DNA of 64,000 nucleotides from an uncultured Desulfobacter sp. (GTDB lineage Bacteria > Desulfobacterota > Desulfobacteria > Desulfobacterales > Desulfobacteraceae): positions 6,004,501 through 6,068,500 of the forward strand of contig NZ_OY762614.1 of the NCBI RefSeq assembly GCF_963666145.1, given 5' to 3'. Under the pieces are notes generated by a model, which was given only the letters and a program-made list of their open reading frames with translations, had not been told where the DNA came from and ran no database searches. A program made the translations under genes and the position numbers. This document shows, one piece after another, positions 10,363-20,260 of the stretch. Each line of letters opens with the position of its first letter. Position 1 is the first letter of the stretch.

Positions 10363-10596
10363 ATGAGTCACAAAGGTCTGCTCAGAGGAGGAACAACTTA
10401 TTTAGAAGCAGGAGATGTTTGGAAATATGGAGAAACGACCAACCCAGAAAATCGGTACACCCAAAAGTGGTTGACTGCAAATCGTTTGGACTTTAAACCA
10501 GAATATGCTGGAACTCAAGTTCAGATTAAAGTTGTGGAAAAGGTCAAAATTTACGGTCACGTCTTTGAAAAAGGACAACTTCCCCCCCGGAAATAA
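10363..10596 (+). CDS. orphan Rhs-type toxin tail
   Basis: A 77-residue protein (MSHKGLLRGGTTYLEAGDVWKYGETTN...) that resembles only the C-terminal tip of Rhs/polymorphic toxins of the type YGxTxNPxxRY...WL...GxLPPRK. There is no Rhs core, linker or signal, and stop codons lie just upstream of the ATG. It is therefore a displaced 3' toxin cassette, as left when Rhs tips are exchanged by recombination. It is followed 22 bp later by its probable immunity gene. No good ribosome site is visible, consistent with a silent reserve tip. Confidence 0.7.
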   Translation: MSHKGLLRGGTTYLEAGDVWKYGETTNPENRYTQKWLTANRLDFKPEYAGTQVQIKVVEKVKIYGHVFEKGQLPPRK

Positions 10597-10618
10597 GATA
10601 TTCCGTTAAGGAGATAGT

Positions 10619-11041
10619 ATGGATTTTGGAATTTCAAAAGAAATATCGGCAGATATTACTCAAGATAAAATAAACATGCTTACCGATATATCACTTGCTA
10701 TGGAAGAATATTTTAAAGACAAGGATTATGGTGCGGATATTTCTTCATTGACGATAGGTATAATATGTGTCGCTCCAGAATTTGAATTTTTCTTTAAAGA
10801 GATACGTAGAAAATATACTAAAACAAAAAAAATGCTTGAATATGATATCAAATTAGATCATTCAGAGTTTAAAAATTTTGATAATAAGCAGATACAATGG
10901 ATAGTCGCAAAAGAGATATTGGGATCTCTATCAGTCATCAATGAATTAAAAATCAAAAATTTTAAAACAAAAGATTTCAAAACTGATTTAATAAATTTTT
11001 TTAAGGAAAAAATAAATGTTGATTTAAAATCTATCTCTTAG
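10619..11041 (+). CDS. Imm44-like immunity protein
   Basis: 140 residues beginning MDFGISKEISADITQDK, with the middle pattern KDYGADISSLTIGI and KEIRRKYTKTKKMLEYDIKL followed by DHSEF. This series (initial IS-x-EI, then KxYG, then an Arg/Lys-rich strand leading to EYDIKLDH) matches the Imm44 immunity family. A GGAGA ribosome site precedes the ATG. Its position directly after an orphan toxin tail supports the assignment: it would neutralise that tail in the cytoplasm. Family call is from memory of the pattern. Confidence 0.65.
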   Translation: MDFGISKEISADITQDKINMLTDISLAMEEYFKDKDYGADISSLTIGIICVAPEFEFFFKEIRRKYTKTKKMLEYDIKLDHSEFKNFDNKQIQWIVAKEILGSLSVINELKIKNFKTKDFKTDLINFFKEKINVDLKSIS

Positions 11042-11092
11042 TGCCAGACTGAAGATTAGAACTTAGAACTGCTTTATTTATTTGGATAAATG

Positions 11093-11139
11093 GGATCAGA
11101 GTGAAATTCTATAGTCAATGTTAAATTTTACTCTGATCC
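11093..11139 (+). repeat. REP-like hairpin with T tract
   Basis: Arms GGATCAGAGT (11093-11102) and ACTCTGATCC (11130-11139) are perfect complements around an AT-rich loop, followed by TAATTTTTTC. It could terminate the Imm44-like gene. Similar GGxTCAGAGT palindromes are known as dispersed REP-type elements in related genomes. Confidence 0.5.
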
Positions 11140-11296
11140 TAATTTTTTCAACAGCCTGTAGATCAGATTTAACTTTAACTTTGCCCCTTAGCTTTACGAT
11201 GCATAGAACAGCACCGTCTATAGATAAGTAATCAATGCCTGGTTTTAACAGAAAATTTCAGAATTTGGCCAAGGGAAGAGGGAAGGACATCGAACT

Positions 11297-11390
11297 TTTG
11301 ACTCTGTCGCCAACAGCAGTTACATGGACCATATTATCTCTGGCCCTGATTCGGGATTTCGGGAATACGGTCTATGATTCAACTAACTGA
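11297..11390 (+). pseudogene. remnant of another Rhs gene
   Basis: In one frame this reads FDSVANSSYMDHIISG then PDSGF, and after a frame change GNTVYDSTN. The intact Rhs gene (about 5830-5915) has SSAGNSIGHIISGG, SGGFADTVFD at the same place, just before its DUF6531-type segment. About 30 residues of similarity with a frameshift indicate the relic of a second Rhs gene, consistent with the orphan tail just upstream. Confidence 0.5.
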
Positions 11391-11812
11391 CACAACCTTT
11401 TGAACACACTCAAAAAAATAGCAATAATCCACTGTGCATTAGGGCGACACTTATGTCTATCATGTGTCGACCAAAGCCTTTACAGAAAGGGCGTTTGATA
11501 CTCCAATCAATTCTCATAGGGCTAAAATTTTAAGGGCGAGCTTTTGCGTTTGTAGGGCTCTCTTTTTTGAAATTTGGACAAGCCCACATATTGTGGTTGA
11601 ATCGTCCCTGAAAAGATCCGGAGTTACAGGGAGACCGGAGGATCTTTTTACACTAAAAAACAGGTCCACATAGACAGTAGCCCTTACCTATTTCATTTTA
11701 CTCTTACCCCATTTCTTCAACAGATTATTTGGGGTCTTCACAAGGATGTCCACCTTTGAGATATCTTTTGGTCTGTCCAGACAAATTAGAATCATGGTAT
11801 GATAAACCAATC
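11391..11812. other. no gene seen
   Basis: Contains a 70-codon open frame (11464-11673) with no ribosome site and no protein-like pattern, and a short stretch in frame with the following gene that is not convincing as coding sequence. Confidence 0.4.
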
Positions 11813-12262
11813 ATGTATTTTAAAATAACACATTCGGCGATTTACAACTGGAAAGGCTCCGGTACGGAGCTGGAACAAAAAGACCGTGGCCTGATAGATT
11901 CTTTCTGTCACCTGATTATTGCACATGAAGCCAAAACAAATGCCGCTTGGGTACTCCTGATCGATCAGGGGGACGACACCGGAATTCCAGCAACCAACTG
12001 TATCGAATATGTCATTCCCCGGATTTGTGCAGAATTCAACCTGGGGTTATCCAATTTGCGGGCATTTGAAGTTTGGCCGTATCACAGGCACGACCCCAGA
12101 CTCAAATACACCGAAATTGTAATCTCAGGTGTTGTATCCAATGACGCTGGCGACTGGGTGCTGAAAAATTCCTGGAAACCGGCAGATGGAGCAGAAGCCA
12201 GGATTCTTGAGCAGATCCTTGACGCGGTGGGGGACAAGGTCATCCGGGAAGAAATATCATGA
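11813..12262 (+). CDS. unknown protein, paralogue of 33133-33483
   Basis: 149 residues starting MYFKITHSAIYNWKGSG. I do not recognise the family. It has a conserved central block (LLIDQGDDTGIPATNCIEYVI) and a second block (FEVWPYHRHDPRLKYTEI), both repeated almost unchanged in the truncated gene at 33133-33483, so these are the likely functional parts. No signal peptide or membrane segment. The ATG at 11813 is chosen because upstream codons have no paralogous match. Its setting after a toxin/immunity region would suit an immunity or accessory protein, but this is only context. Confidence 0.65.
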   Translation: MYFKITHSAIYNWKGSGTELEQKDRGLIDSFCHLIIAHEAKTNAAWVLLIDQGDDTGIPATNCIEYVIPRICAEFNLGLSNLRAFEVWPYHRHDPRLKYTEIVISGVVSNDAGDWVLKNSWKPADGAEARILEQILDAVGDKVIREEIS

Positions 12263-12491
12263 TCAGATCCCATACTCGTGATGTGACCTACTATAGTTTC
12301 GGTCAAGGTCATCAATAACAAAAGTAGCCAACCCCGCTTCCATAAGGGCTTTGGTGGCCTTAAATACCATTATTGCGGACCTTATTATTCCTTGTTTGCA
12401 TTATTAATAACGCCCGAATATGGATGGTACCCTTATACGCGCTATTTTTCATAATAGGGAAGGCCACCTGAAAGAAGCGATTAAAGAGGCT

Positions 12492-13004
12492 TTAAGCAAT
12501 AGTGCTGAAAAAGGACTGCTGCCCTGGTAATAAAGCCATTTCCCTTGAAAACGCCATCGTTTGCCGTGCTATCAGCGTTTCATAGGATTCTCCATGGATT
12601 CGTTGATGGATTTCAGCATAAGTTGGGCCAGTTCCCTGTTCATAAGCGTTTGAATCATAACCCGCTTTTTTTAAGGCAGATGCAAAAGCCTCCATGTCGT
12701 CCCCGACTTCATCCCATATCTTTGCAACTTTGGGGTCCTGGAACATGGCTGCTCCATCCTGACCAATGGAAGCAACGGTAGTTCCCCCCTTGGTTACCAC
12801 AAAAGATTGTTCCTGGGCGCCTTGGAGTCGAAGCTGATTTTGATAATCGCTTATACTTAGCGTGGCAGGACTGAAATTGTCTTTAGGTTCCGAAAGGTCT
12901 TTTTGCAGCTTAAACCCTTCGGTATTGATCTGTGTTGCAGCCTTTCCGGAGGCCCCACGGGTTGAAATTGTTACTGGACTTGTAGATACAGTCCCGATTT
13001 GCAT
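12492..13004 (-). CDS. unknown 170-residue protein
   Basis: Begins MQIGTVSTSPVTISTRG. The ATG at 13004 is chosen because AAAGGAG sits 6 bp upstream; a longer reading from 13043 has no ribosome site. The N-terminal third is rich in Ser, Thr and Gly and probably extended; the C-terminal half (AKIWDEVGDDMEAFASALKKAGYDSNAY) is helical. No membrane segment. The overall style, a short low-complexity start and a helical end, is seen in flagellar or secretion-related small proteins, but I cannot assign a function. It stands alone. Confidence 0.6.
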   Translation of the reverse strand: MQIGTVSTSPVTISTRGASGKAATQINTEGFKLQKDLSEPKDNFSPATLSISDYQNQLRLQGAQEQSFVVTKGGTTVASIGQDGAAMFQDPKVAKIWDEVGDDMEAFASALKKAGYDSNAYEQGTGPTYAEIHQRIHGESYETLIARQTMAFSREMALLPGQQSFFSTIA

Positions 13005-14115
13005 GTCAACTCCTTTCAAATCAAAATGTTCAGATATAGTCACAGGTAGCGTAATTACACGATGCGATGCAAATAATCTGCCAGTTATCTGAGGATAGTA
13101 AATTCAGTTAGTTAATAAAGGCGGCAAAGAGATTATATACACCATCCGGAAAAATGTTCCGGAAGATTTTGCCGGAACCGCTTATAATCCTGCGGTTGTT
13201 GCTGTATTGACTCCTTGAATCCTGCATCTTGCTGTTGGCCAGGGAAGGAACTTAGTTATTTAAAGGAATCGCAAATCAAGTAGCGGATCGGGGGCGATTC
13301 TTGAATCGGATAAGTGCTTGCCTTAGGATTACATGGCTTGTGTAAACGTCATAATTAAGTGTTGCTGTTTGGGCCATGGGGAAACAGAGGCATTGTGAAG
13401 TGGGCGTTGGTTTCCTTGAGATAAGGTAATAATAACAGATAGTCTGGGGTGATTTTTATCTGGGAAATGGACCTCGTTTTGGAGGTAGTCTGCTCATTGG
13501 GGAATATTTTTAGCCCGTCAAAAAATCAGCTTTTTCGACCTATAATTTTACTGTGAATTTTGTGGGCCCGAAAACATCAAAGCACAACATCTTGGGGAAC
13601 AGGTTTTGTTCGGAACGCGAGCCCTACCATCTGTAAGGATCACTGGCGTGGGCTCCAATATCCTGATTCATTCTTCTGGAATTGATCACTGTATTCAAAA
13701 TCTTGCCAGCCCGGTTAAATAGACAAAGTCAACGATTTTTCTGGTTGAGAATAAAAGAAAATTTTACAAGGCAGATTCTTGATTTCAGGCCGGCAATGGA
13801 AGATGCTGACTATACTTGAAATTTCGGAAAAGACGGCCAATTATATAGTGAGAATCTGTTCTCTTAAAAAATAAACTCCATAATTTCTGCCGAAAACGTT
13901 GACAATAAATGTTTTTTTTCTTGCAATTCAGATTACAGAGGGGGTAATTTCAAAAAAAATTTGATTCACATTTTTTGAAATGTTCGTTTTCCTCACAAGT
14001 TGGATGTCATCTATGAGGACTTAGTTAGTTGCCTGCTGGGCAGTAAGGGTATAATCATGCTTATACGTCACAACTGTTAATGCTTTTTTAAAATTCCATT
14101 TGACGGAGAAACTAT
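13005..14115. other. 1.1-kb region without a recognisable gene
   Basis: Both strands are broken by many stops. Short frames lack ribosome sites and protein-like composition. The right end carries the likely promoter of the gene at 14116. The remainder looks like decayed coding or intergenic sequence. Confidence 0.4.
14029..14055 (+). promoter_or_regulatory. possible sigma-70 promoter for 14116
   Basis: TTGCCT at 14029-14034 and a perfect TATAAT at 14050-14055, 15 bp apart (shorter than the ideal 17), 61 bp before the ATG. A GACGGAG ribosome site follows at about 14101. Sequence evidence only. Confidence 0.35.
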
Positions 14116-14806
14116 ATGGAAACCGATATTGAAAAAATTGTTGCTCAGTTGCAGGAAACAGTCGGTCCAGGTTTGGATATTCTAATACAAAAATTAGTAA
14201 AAGCTGCTGAAGAAGAAAAAGACAGGGCTGAAATGTATAAAAATGATGCCCTTGAAAGCAAAAAAATAATCAAAAATTTAAACAACGATAAAAATGAAGC
14301 AGAAAAGCGAGTCGCAGAAGCTGAAGAGAAAGCTAAAACCGCCGAAAAGCTAAGGGACAAAGAATTTGCATCTGCTATCTCAACATTATTTGAGAAACCA
14401 CAAAAAGAATTAGAAAACTTTACTCAATTTAATATAGCAAAATTAGCGAATGAAACCGAAAAACAATCTCATGAGTTAAGACGTGAGACCCGAGCCCAAT
14501 TTAAACAAGGCTTTTGGCTATCACTTGGAATATTGTGTTTTTCAATTGCAATTTCATTTGCAATTTCAAGCTATTTTGGCAAACGATCTTCAGCCGAAAT
14601 GAATTCGGCATTTAATGAAATTTTTACAAAATTCGAAAGTATAGATCCCCTTGTTGATAAAACTACAACCTCAATCGTCAATTTTGAGAAGACGTTAGAA
14701 AATTCATTCGGTGATTTTGAAAATAATATAAAAAATTCTTTTTCGACGTTCATTGCTCATACAGATAGCGCTTTTACAAAAGCTGAAAAAGAATTTTCAA
14801 AATCGA
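14116..14806 (+). pseudogene. coiled-coil membrane protein with PG-binding end, 5' part (split by IS66)
   Basis: The first 230 codons encode a cytoplasmic coiled coil (about residues 1-130, Lys/Glu/Ala-rich), one membrane helix (FWLSLGILCFSIAISFAIS, about 134-153) and the start of a second helical region. The frame is interrupted at 14807 by an IS66-type element and resumes at 16497. Joined, the product is 555 residues with a peptidoglycan-binding domain at the C-terminus, suggesting a protein that spans the inner membrane and touches the cell wall. Good GACGGAG ribosome site. The role of the intact protein is unknown. Confidence 0.75.
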
Positions 14807-16488
14807 GTAACTTCTCAATAAATCAGGGTTAGGAATTACAAAACTTGCTCTTCCATTTTTCTTACCATTAAATCCGAAAGGGATGGGATATTTTTTCGGG
14901 TCTCAATTCGATCTATCAGGTAATCCCAAAACGAAACCCCTAATTTCCTGCAAGTCTTTTTAATACTTGTAAAGGTGTCTCGGCAGGTCCTCCCCGCAGG
15001 ACTTCTGGTTGAACCACTGATTTTTCGTTTTTTGACATATTCCCGGATATCGCTTTCGCTCAAATTATTATGCAATGGAATATCAGGCCTCTCAAGAACC
15101 AACAACAGCTCAGACTTGTTTTTGAGGATTCTGTTTAGGGCCAGGTCTAATGCCGCATAACCGGTTTTTTGTCCAAAAATATTATCAAACCGCTTATTGA
15201 GGTCAAACTTTGCTCCACTTGTCGGGCCTTGCTGATATTTTTTTAAATCAGAGTATAAATCCCAGATATCGGATCGGACCGACTCAATTTGATCCTTTCG
15301 TTTTTGTGTAAAACCGATTAATTTCTGGATTGTTCTTTCTGCATGGACCCAGCATAAAGCATGGGTCAAGATATTGAACTGACCTGCATCATCACTGATT
15401 ATGGCAAGATTCTGATTCCAGCCATGATCAAGCAGACTGCCCAGAAGAGCCCCTTCGGTTGCAATCCTTTTGTGGCGTTTTTTACGGATTTTGTTCTGAA
15501 ACAAAAAGGATTTCCAGTTGCGTTCAGTTGAAAAACACTGATTTTGAAATTTTTCCAGTTGGTACTTGGGAAGTCGCTGCTGTTTCATATATTCAATGGC
15601 CGCGTCGTTAATCACATAATCTTTATGGTTGCACCGCAATAACTGGAGGAAATTGATTCTGCTTTTGCTGTCGGTGCTTTTAAACCAGGCAAAAAAATGA
15701 TTACCGATATGGGTGCAGTAACCATTTTTTCCATTATGCCTGGCACCGGTATCATCCACATTAATATGGCTTGAAAATTTTAATCCTGCAGATAAAATTT
15801 CATCCTTTTCCGCATGATATTGATCTTTATTTTCGGTGATGATCGAATTGATCTGTCCACTTGAGATACTGATGCCATACTCTCGCAGTTGCTCAAGAAT
15901 CAACGGTTAGGTAACATGGCCATGATAATATTGATACAGTATAAAGGCAGTCAAAGTAGAACCAAAATGATTTTGAGAAACATGATCCGGCAACCCGCCG
16001 ATAATATAGTCCCCGTTTGGGGTTTTATATCGGGCTCTACGATATCGGATGTTCCAGTTTCCTATAATGAGATCTTGGACGATGAAATCCTGGTATCCTT
16101 TAAATTCGCTGTCGGCAGGGATTAAATCCGGCTGAACAATTTTGTCCTCATTAATTTCGAGTTGCTTTGTCTTTGATCTCTTTTGGGAACCCGGGCGTTT
16201 TTTACCCTGAGTATTTTTTCTTTTTATGGCTGTTTTCTTATCAAGATTTGAAGGTTTGATTTTGGGTTTAGCCTTCTGACCTTTTAATTCGGCAAGCTCA
16301 TCTTTCAACTTTTGAATCATGTCCCCTTGTTGTTTGATATAGTCTATCAACTCTGAGATTATAGGAGATTCTTCATCTTCAGCCATTTTGAGTATTTGCC
16401 CGATCGTTTTCATGCGGTGAATATAGTACACAAAAAGAACAATGTCTAGCGATTTTTTATTTGTTCCCCACACTTATTGAGAAGTTAC
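14807..16488 (-). mobile_element. IS66-family element, 1682 bp, simple type
   Basis: The ends are inverted repeats starting GTAACTTCTCAATAA (14807-14821 and 16474-16488). The 8-bp target duplication AAAATCGA is at 14799-14806 and 16489-16496. Deleting the element and one duplication joins the flanking frames perfectly. Only a transposase gene is present, without the accessory orfs of classical IS66, as in the ISBst12 subgroup. The transposase has an in-frame stop, so this copy is probably immobile by itself. Confidence 0.92.
14836..16413 (-). pseudogene. IS66-family transposase with one nonsense codon
   Basis: DDE transposase of about 525 codons. The N-terminal part (16413 to 15910) has a helical segment with the basic linker KPKIKPSNLDKKTAIK and ends YYHGHVT, followed by TAA at 15907-15909 and then, in the same frame, PLILEQLREYGI. 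A Gln codon (CAA) is expected there, so a single C-to-T change explains the stop. The catalytic part is intact: NVDDTGAR, IISDDAGQF, and NNLSESDIREYVKKRKISGS. MKTIGQ at 16413 is the chosen start. Confidence 0.9.
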
Positions 16489-16496
16489 AAAATCGA

Positions 16497-17473
16497 CTGA
16501 TAATTTATTCGATGAAAAAATAAAATCCCTAAATAGCATCTTAAAAAAAGTGGACGATGTTGTTGTTACAATAGACAAAAAAACATCAAAAATTGTTGAA
16601 AATACGGATGAATTAAGCCAAGAATATTTAAGAAAAAAAACTATCACGGAGAAAGCAGATTTTATTGTCCAATACATCAAACAGAATAAAGATGTAACAA
16701 AAAATATCCCAAACTATAAAACAAATATTATCGATTTAAAGTTGCTATACTCATTGAGACTTATAGGAGCATTTTCGCCTTGCAATTACGCTACTTACAT
16801 TACCGCTTTTAAATTGTTAGGTGTGTCTGAAAATATACGCCCTAATGATGCGGTGGATATTTTCCTTTGGGATAGAGAGTATTATAATATTTGCTATGCT
16901 GGATTCTATGTCGCGTATATGAAAACTTATAACAGTATAAAGTTTAACCCCTCAAATAGAGATCATTTTTTCGAGACATTTAATATAACATCAAGCGGAA
17001 TGAAATATGGGGAGTGGCAATTTTCAAAAGTTGAGTCATATCAAAGACTAAGCGAACTGTTCAAAAGAGATTCAGTTACTATATTAGACCAGATTCGATA
17101 TAATAATAAACAATCCTTTTTAGATGGAATTCAGACTATTCCATACACCGTATATAATAAAGCTTCATTGAGTGAATCCCAAAAAATATTTAAGAATCTT
17201 GAAATTTTGTCTAATAAAAATAATGGGGATTACAATTACTCAAAAGGAGTTACTTTAAACATACCAATTGACAACATGGAATGTTTTTTAACTGATAAAA
17301 AAATACAGGAGATTCAAACTAAATTAAACCAGAAAGGTTTTTTTGTTGGGAAAACTGATGGTATAATTGGACCCAGCACAAGAACTCAAATAGAAAAATT
17401 TAATCGGAAAAATAAAATTTATGCTTCAGATTATGTTTCTAAACAATTTTATGAAAAGCTATTTGAAAATTAA
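16497..17473 (+). pseudogene. coiled-coil membrane protein with PG-binding end, 3' part
   Basis: Continues the gene begun at 14116; after the junction the frame reads TDNLFDEKIKSLNSILKKV. The first 70 residues remain helical. A middle region of about 170 residues, with many aromatic residues, has no recognisable fold. The last 65 residues form a peptidoglycan-binding domain of the PG_binding_1 type (IQEIQTKLNQKGFFVG, TDGIIGPSTRTQIEKF). That domain normally binds the peptide stem of the cell wall, so this end of the protein should lie in the periplasm. Confidence 0.75.
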
Positions 17474-17825
17474 GTCGGTTGATTAATTTTAATAGGCATT
17501 TCGGCATCAAAATGGGTAGTACCGAGAAGCACATATTAAAATATAAAAACCAGATTTTTAATTTCAGTTGACCTGCAACATATTAGGGAATTTCAGACTT
17601 GGTGTACCTTTATTCCCAGATAAAATTGACCAAGCACTAATGGTATTTAACCGGACCTGCAAAATTTTGAATGAAGCGATTAATTCCCCAAAAAAGAATC
17701 GGGGGTTTGAACCCGACACCAGTGAACCTTACAACTGGCAGGGCTCGCTTTTCTCGAAAAGATGACCCTATACATCTTGTGCCTGGAATTTTTTTCATTT
17801 GGCCAGAAAATCCATCGTCAAAATT
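17474..17825. other. no gene seen
   Basis: Two short overlapping plus-strand frames lack ribosome sites. A GGGTTTGAACCC palindrome near 17704 is not part of a tRNA. Nothing else recognised. Confidence 0.4.
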
Positions 17826-18083
17826 TTATTCCCATGGTAACGTTGGGAGCTCCAGAAGTCGTCTGACATAAAGCTGGCGGTCAAAGACACGCTTATGCTT
17901 CATCATCTCGAACATTTCGGTCGATAGAACGCATGCAAGCATCTTGAAGACCTCTTTCTCAGGATGTCCGTCGGCAATCAGTCTATCGAATGTCTCCTTC
18001 ACCTCTGGAGGGTCGTCAATGGCTATCTGTTGCTTGACCCCCTCAATAATCTTTTCTCCCAAGTAGGGATTCGTTTCTTCCAT
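17826..18083 (-). CDS. small conserved-looking protein, function unknown
   Basis: 85 residues, MEETNPYLGEKIIEGVK, with the block DDPPEVKETFDRLIADGH. This resembles a widespread family of about 85-residue cytoplasmic proteins that often accompany SEC-C-motif or TPR proteins. It is acidic at the start and helical throughout; no metal-binding residues are visible. A TPR protein is encoded about 250 bp upstream on the same strand, in line with that association. Function not known. Confidence 0.65.
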   Translation of the reverse strand: MEETNPYLGEKIIEGVKQQIAIDDPPEVKETFDRLIADGHPEKEVFKMLACVLSTEMFEMMKHKRVFDRQLYVRRLLELPTLPWE

Positions 18084-18330
18084 TATCTCTGATTCCTATT
18101 GTTGCAAGCAAGTGATTATTCAGTCAGCTTTATTGGAAAATATCCTGACCGCCGCCTGGAAGGCAAGGGATAATTTGAACTCCTGGATCAAAAAAACTGG
18201 AAGATCAAACCAAGAGTCCGAGGTGAAGACTACCTACAGAACAATGTCCGCTTTTTAGATGAATGAACACAGTAGACTATCCCTGTTAATCAGGAATACA
18301 TCAAATAGCATATGATTTTACAGTAAGTTG

Positions 18331-18984
18331 TTAATTATTTCCGATCATACTTTTAATAAGTCGTTTTAAAAAACCAGGATGCAATTGTTTATGTAATTTT
18401 TTTGTTATTGGGTAATCATCAGCAATTTCTGCAAGAATTTTATAATGGTTTTCAGCTATTTCTTTCTTGCCCATTTTAAAAAAATAGATCCCCATAATCC
18501 CCATGAAATTTGCAACTTCTGATATATGAAATTTTTCCCGTTTTGGGTAAAGTAATTGCAAGTCGAATTTATGATCAAATATTTCCGATATTTTTCCATA
18601 ATCACCACGCTGGATACAAACTTCTGCATAGTTTAAACGAGCGAATAAATAATCAGGATTCATACGGAAATTTCTCTCGACAATCTCTAAAAATTTTTCC
18701 CGATTTTTTAAACGAGAGTATGCTATGCTGAGATAATTATATAACATCGGGACGTTGGGGAATTTTTCTATTAAATTTTCTAAATCAAAAATTGTTGCTG
18801 GATCAGGCTTTTTCTGTACCAAGTAATAAAATTTATCGATTTGATCCTTTATGTGGTCTGGTAACTTATTGTAATTTTTATCTTGGATAGGATCATATGT
18901 TATGTCATATTCAAGGATCTTAATTTGTTGTGCCCTGTTTTTTCTTGAAGAAGCATGAAGCCTCCTTATTTTTTCCTTGGGCAT
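18331..18984 (-). CDS. TPR-repeat protein
   Basis: 217 residues. After a basic start (MPKEKIRRLHASSRKNRAQ) come at least three tetratricopeptide-like helical pairs between about 65 and 195 (for example YNYLSIAYSRLKNREKFLEI and LNYAEVCIQRGDYGKISEIF). TPR proteins act as protein-binding scaffolds; the partner is not evident. It lies 67 bp downstream of the unknown gene 19051-19974 on the same strand and may be co-transcribed with it. Confidence 0.7.
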   Translation of the reverse strand: MPKEKIRRLHASSRKNRAQQIKILEYDITYDPIQDKNYNKLPDHIKDQIDKFYYLVQKKPDPATIFDLENLIEKFPNVPMLYNYLSIAYSRLKNREKFLEIVERNFRMNPDYLFARLNYAEVCIQRGDYGKISEIFDHKFDLQLLYPKREKFHISEVANFMGIMGIYFFKMGKKEIAENHYKILAEIADDYPITKKLHKQLHPGFLKRLIKSMIGNN

Positions 18985-19050
18985 TCCACTATTCCTTGTA
19001 TAGTTGTTTGGGAATGAGAGTGATTGCTGTTCTGTTGATAGTTCTCATCG

Positions 19051-19974
19051 TTACAACTCGCCCCGTTCTTTCTGACTTTCGACGGAAAGTGGTAGGCTCA
19101 AAGGGATATCTGGAAAACCTGCAAGAAAAATCATATCCGACTTATAATTAACATATCCTTCAATGATATATTCGTTCCAATAGAATTTGTTTTTTCCGTG
19201 TTTCATAAAGGATTCATATGCATTTATTCGGTCTTTATCATTTGATGCTTTCAAGTTCCGGTCAAAAAACGATTCCCAATTCTCGCGGTTCGCTGAAGTC
19301 CCAATCTGGCCATTCAAATCGATAATAATATACGGGGTTGTAAATGCGACAGAATACCCATAATTCAGCTCCGGAAATGGTGCGGGCATCACCCTAACAT
19401 ACCATATTTCATCTTTTTTCCCCCGGTAACCGCTCGGCACAATCAGTTTATGTTCTTCACCGGTAATTAGTTCTTCTAAAATAACATACCGATTCTGGAA
19501 TCCCTTATGGACAAATATCCCCATCCTTGAATTTTGCATACACTCAATTATTGTAATCAATCCTGGATCTGCTTTGATTGTCCGTAAAACGTCGAGGATT
19601 ATCGTGCCGAATGATTCTTTTTTAATCCCTACAGAAAGATCAAAAAATCCCCAGCATGTGAAGTACGATTGTGTAACTGGACTTTGGGGCGGAAAGGAGG
19701 GCATATAAGTCTCATCTGCCTGCTCTAAAATGTTCGTTAATTTTGACACAGCCGATAAGTCGGATAGCTGTTCGACGAGAACTGATACTTTATTTTGTGC
19801 ATAAATATACATCGCATGGAGAGGATCATGTTTGCCCAGTTCTTCTTTTGATATGACGGTTTTTTCAAGATTTTCCGCGTATATTTTAGCTTCTTTTAAT
19901 TCTTGGAAATTTATTATTTTTTTGTTTTTTACTTTTTTCAGTCCAGCAATAATTTTTTTGGAAGTTGGTCCCAT
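19051..19974 (-). CDS. unknown 307-residue protein
   Basis: Starts MGPTSKKIIAGLKKVKNKK with AGGTG just upstream; a GTG two codons earlier is an alternative. The N-terminal 110 residues are helical and basic, and the rest is mixed with many aromatic residues (VTQSYFTCWGFFDL, EIWYVRVMPAPFPELNYGYSV). No membrane segment or known catalytic motif. It is first in a small minus-strand group with the TPR protein. Not recognised. Confidence 0.6.
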   Translation of the reverse strand: MGPTSKKIIAGLKKVKNKKIINFQELKEAKIYAENLEKTVISKEELGKHDPLHAMYIYAQNKVSVLVEQLSDLSAVSKLTNILEQADETYMPSFPPQSPVTQSYFTCWGFFDLSVGIKKESFGTIILDVLRTIKADPGLITIIECMQNSRMGIFVHKGFQNRYVILEELITGEEHKLIVPSGYRGKKDEIWYVRVMPAPFPELNYGYSVAFTTPYIIIDLNGQIGTSANRENWESFFDRNLKASNDKDRINAYESFMKHGKNKFYWNEYIIEGYVNYKSDMIFLAGFPDIPLSLPLSVESQKERGEL

Positions 19975-20260
19975 ATTCACCTATAAATAGAGTACTCTAA
20001 TTCTGATTAAAGCCCCTTGAGTTCATCAAAACTGTTCCCTTTTTCCCAACAATACATCATGAAAGGATATTCAGAACTTTTTACATGAATGCATTTAATT
20101 TTGCCAGTCAAGAAATTATCTGTACAGCGAAGACTATTCGTCTGACGATATCCGTTTTTTTAGATAGATGGAACACCAGACTTTCCGGTCATTCTCATTT
20201 TGGGAGAAGGCTAAAGAATTTTGAAATCTGAAAAGCCCCTCCTTTTTGCCAATTATTTTA

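Noticed and set aside
11464..11673. 70-codon plus-strand frame
   Set aside because: No ribosome site, unusual composition, no recognisable pattern.
17700..17725. T-arm-like GGGTTTGAACCC, considered as part of a tRNA
   Set aside because: No acceptor, D or anticodon arms can be fitted around it.
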